Program-made: the position numbers and the translations under genes
Part shown: in pieces, positions 48,021-49,762 of the stretch
Layout: the number at the start of each line of letters is the position of its first letter
Position numbering within the stretch: position 1 is the first letter of the stretch
Notes under the pieces: model-generated
The model's database searches: none
Seen by the model: only the letters and a program-made list of their open reading frames with translations
What the model was told of the DNA's origin: nothing
Assembly (NCBI GenBank): GCA_017934185.1
Contig: JAGBJY010000047.1
Coordinates: forward strand, 1-49,762
Direction of reading: 5' to 3'
Origin: Bacteroidales bacterium
GTDB lineage: Bacteria > Bacteroidota > Bacteroidia > Bacteroidales > UBA932
DNA: 49,762 nt

Positions 48021-49762
48021 TTATTCAGTGACTTCTGCAACGCAACGCACAGTTGCGCCTTCCACCTTGAAATAATTGGAGTAGTAATAACCGCTCTTGT
48101 CCTTGCGGATAATCTTGTTGCGGTCTCGGGGATTGGAATAGGCCGTGGCGCTGTGGAAAATGATGCGCTCGCCTTCGTAAGACAGGGAAGGACCGCCGGA
48201 AAGCCAACCGCAAACGGGGAATACCAAGTCTCCGTAAGCGCAGTATAAGCCATCCCAATTATAGGTCCATTCATTGTTATTGTCGGCCCACAACGCAACT
48301 GACGCGTTGAAAGCGGGCACTTTATAACCTGCCGGGCAAGGGTCGTAGATGGCTTTTTTACCCTCTTCGGTTTCCCACAGATAGGGCAGGTCTTCTTCGT
48401 TCCAGTTGCCGGCGCTGTCAGATTCCCCCACATTGACATAGATGGTAGGATTCTGGAGGGTATAGGCCGTGGAAACAGGGCCGGTCACTTTGTCAAACGC
48501 AGTACCTTCGGCCTTGGCTTTTCCAGTGAACGGGTCCTTGCGGCCCCACTGATAGTACAGGCCGTAGGTATCCAGAGTAGGACTGGCAACAGTGGCCGCG
48601 TTGATGGCACCCAGGTTGCGGTCCATCACGGGAGCGCTGAAGAAAGTGGCATCCGTAATGGTAGCAATTTCCGTAGCCGGAATCCAGATGTGCCAGCTCC
48701 AGAGGATGTTGTCGGACTCGTCAATGGCGGCGATGAGGGCATTGCCGGGGACGAGGGTTTCCGGGGTCTCGAAGAAGATGTAACCAGCGGCGGCTTCAAC
48801 GCCGGCGATGAGGGTGCCCATCTCGGGAGCTGTAGCCGTATTCACGGTTTCCCACACAACCTTGGCACCGGCAACGGCCCCAACGGATTCAGCGGAATTA
48901 CCCTTCACAGCCTTGAACTTGTACACGCCGGGGTCACCAATCACATAGCAGTTGGCGCTGGCTTCGCTGCTCAGATCGGCAATGGTCTCGCCGGGCTCAT
49001 CACCAGGGTCCTCACCGGGATTAGGGACGGGGGGGACAATGGCGCTCTCATCCACCACAACGCAGCGCACGGAAGCGGCTTCCTGCTTGAAGTAGTTGGC
49101 ATAGTAATAACCGCTCTTGTCTTTACGGATAATCTTGTTGCGGTCACGGGGATTGGAATAGGCCGTGGCGCTGTGGAGGATGGAACGCTCGCCTTCATAA
49201 CCCACGCTGGCGCTGCTGGAATACCAGCCGGCCACCGGGAACACGATGTCACCGTAGGCAAAGTACTTGGCATCAAAGTCGAAGGTCCAGCCGTCGTTGC
49301 TGTTAACCCACAGTCCGGTGGAGGCGTCATAGGCAGGCACTTTGTATCCGGGAGGGCAGGGGTCGAAGATGGCCTTTTCGCCGCTTTCGGTCTGCCACAG
49401 GTATGCCAGGTCTTCCTCATTCCAGTTACCGGCGCTGTCGCTTTCGCCCACATTGATGAACACGGTAGGATTGGCAATGGCATAAGCCGTAGATTTAGGA
49501 CCGGCTTCTTTGGTGATTTCTGCCGTTGCTTTGGCAAAACCGGGCAGCGGGTTGTTGCGGCCCCACTGATAGTACATACCATAGGTCTCACGGCCCACGT
49601 TTGTCGGGGTAGCCGCATCCAGGGCACCCAGGTTACGGTCCATCACAGGAAGGCTGTAGAAAGCCTCGTTCGTGATGATGTTGATGGGCGTCTTGGGAAT
49701 CCAGATGAACCAGTTCCACAGAATGGCATCAGCGGCATCCTTGGCCACGATAACAGCACCGC
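48021..49762 (-). CDS. Fib_succ_major lipoprotein with tandem domain repeat (start outside window)
   Basis: The frame is open to the window edge, so the N-terminus and signal lie beyond it. The visible 580 residues contain two copies of a Fib_succ_major-type unit about 340 residues apart: each has ILW(N/S)W(F/H)IWIP, PVMDRNLGA, YYQWGR(N/K)(N/D)P, NVGESDSAGNWNEEDL, DPCP(P/A)GYKVPA, YEGER, HSATAYSNPRDRNKIIRKDKSGYYY and SVRCV or TVRCV. A linker with PNPGEDPGDEPGE separates them. It ends 2 nt before the GH18/propeller start and is the first visible gene of that operon. Paralogous to 43731-45776 and more distantly to the two island lipoproteins. Confidence 0.88.
   Translation of the reverse strand, partial: GAVIVAKDAADAILWNWFIWIPKTPINIITNEAFYSLPVMDRNLGALDAATPTNVGRETYGMYYQWGRNNPLPGFAKATAEITKEAGPKSTAYAIANPTVFINVGESDSAGNWNEEDLAYLWQTESGEKAIFDPCPPGYKVPAYDASTGLWVNSNDGWTFDFDAKYFAYGDIVFPVAGWYSSSASVGYEGERSILHSATAYSNPRDRNKIIRKDKSGYYYANYFKQEAASVRCVVVDESAIVPPVPNPGEDPGDEPGETIADLSSEASANCYVIGDPGVYKFKAVKGNSAESVGAVAGAKVVWETVNTATAPEMGTLIAGVEAAAGYIFFETPETLVPGNALIAAIDESDNILWSWHIWIPATEIATITDATFFSAPVMDRNLGAINAATVASPTLDTYGLYYQWGRKDPFTGKAKAEGTAFDKVTGPVSTAYTLQNPTIYVNVGESDSAGNWNEEDLPYLWETEEGKKAIYDPCPAGYKVPAFNASVALWADNNNEWTYNWDGLYCAYGDLVFPVCGWLSGGPSLSYEGERIIFHSATAYSNPRDRNKIIRKDKSGYYYSNYFKVEGATVRCVAEVTE
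48091..49230. repeat. 1,020-bp tandem duplication within the Fib_succ_major gene
   Basis: The stretch around 48091-48160 recurs almost unchanged at 49111-49180, an offset of 1,020 bp (340 codons). This includes the codons for NPRDRNKIIRKDKSGYYY. Other parts of the two units have diverged more. Recent gene-internal duplication or conversion is likely. Confidence 0.75.

Noticed and set aside
1-49762. CRISPR arrays, insertion sequences, rRNA genes
   Set aside because: I looked for regularly spaced short repeats, transposase motifs (DDE, HUH) and rRNA-like stretches on both strands and saw none. The only recombinase is the island integrase.

Overview
The window reads as a chromosome segment of an anaerobic, host- or rumen-type Bacteroidales bacterium. 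The evidence is the Bacteroidetes -7 promoter box (TAnnTTTG) in front of many genes, an O2-free ribonucleotide reductase, an anaerobic sulfatase-maturating enzyme, Fib_succ_major/fimbrillin-like surface lipoproteins, an outer-membrane beta-barrel paired with an ECF sigma factor, and many lipoprotein signals ending in Cys. The backbone is visibly GC-rich. A family-level guess (Rikenellaceae or an uncultured relative) would be inference only.

Left backbone (1-17835): nrdD (5' cut) and nrdG; an ECF sigma factor with a membrane-anchored barrel protein; a run of TPR protein, EnvC-like amidase activator, ispE, lipoprotein, comM-like ATPase and tsaE; a divergent anSME/sulfatase pair in which the sulfatase is the Ser type; a suf operon (sufB, pnuC, sufC, short sufD); and a dicarboxylate/amino-acid:Na+ symporter ending at a strong terminator.

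Integrated island (about 17834-34724, one unit = 16,870 bp): bounded by a perfect 21-bp direct repeat. The right copy is the 3' end of an intact tRNA-Leu(CAA). A tyrosine recombinase lies at the left end, with repeated putative arm sites at both ends. Cargo, left to right: an AT-richer three-gene module of unknown function containing a DUF3843-like protein (candidate defence or addiction system); an AlbA_2/Schlafen-type protein with an odd heptapeptide repeat; small accessory genes; an excisionase-like HTH protein; a possible oriT; a frameshifted mobC with no relaxase; then a surface cluster with a membrane-bound TPR-AraC regulator, a nonsense-interrupted small peptide, two Fib_succ_major lipoproteins, a LolA-like protein, a small barrel, a lipase-like hydrolase and a lipoprotein. 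It looks like a degenerate mobilizable element that now depends on others for transfer.

Right backbone (34725-49762): an outer-membrane protein; a shikimate operon aroB, aroD-aroA (fused) and aroC (with a Cys/His-rich insert); a YhhN protein; then, leftward, an exported EEP-family hydrolase and an operon of Fib_succ_major lipoprotein, GH18 with beta-propeller, a 46-aa peptide, a second Fib_succ_major lipoprotein and a GH18 fused to a tyrosine phosphatase-like domain. The peptide/lipoprotein pair has the same layout as the pair on the island, including the same 14-nt gap. That small-peptide family and the island's unknown three-gene module are the best candidates for something not previously described.
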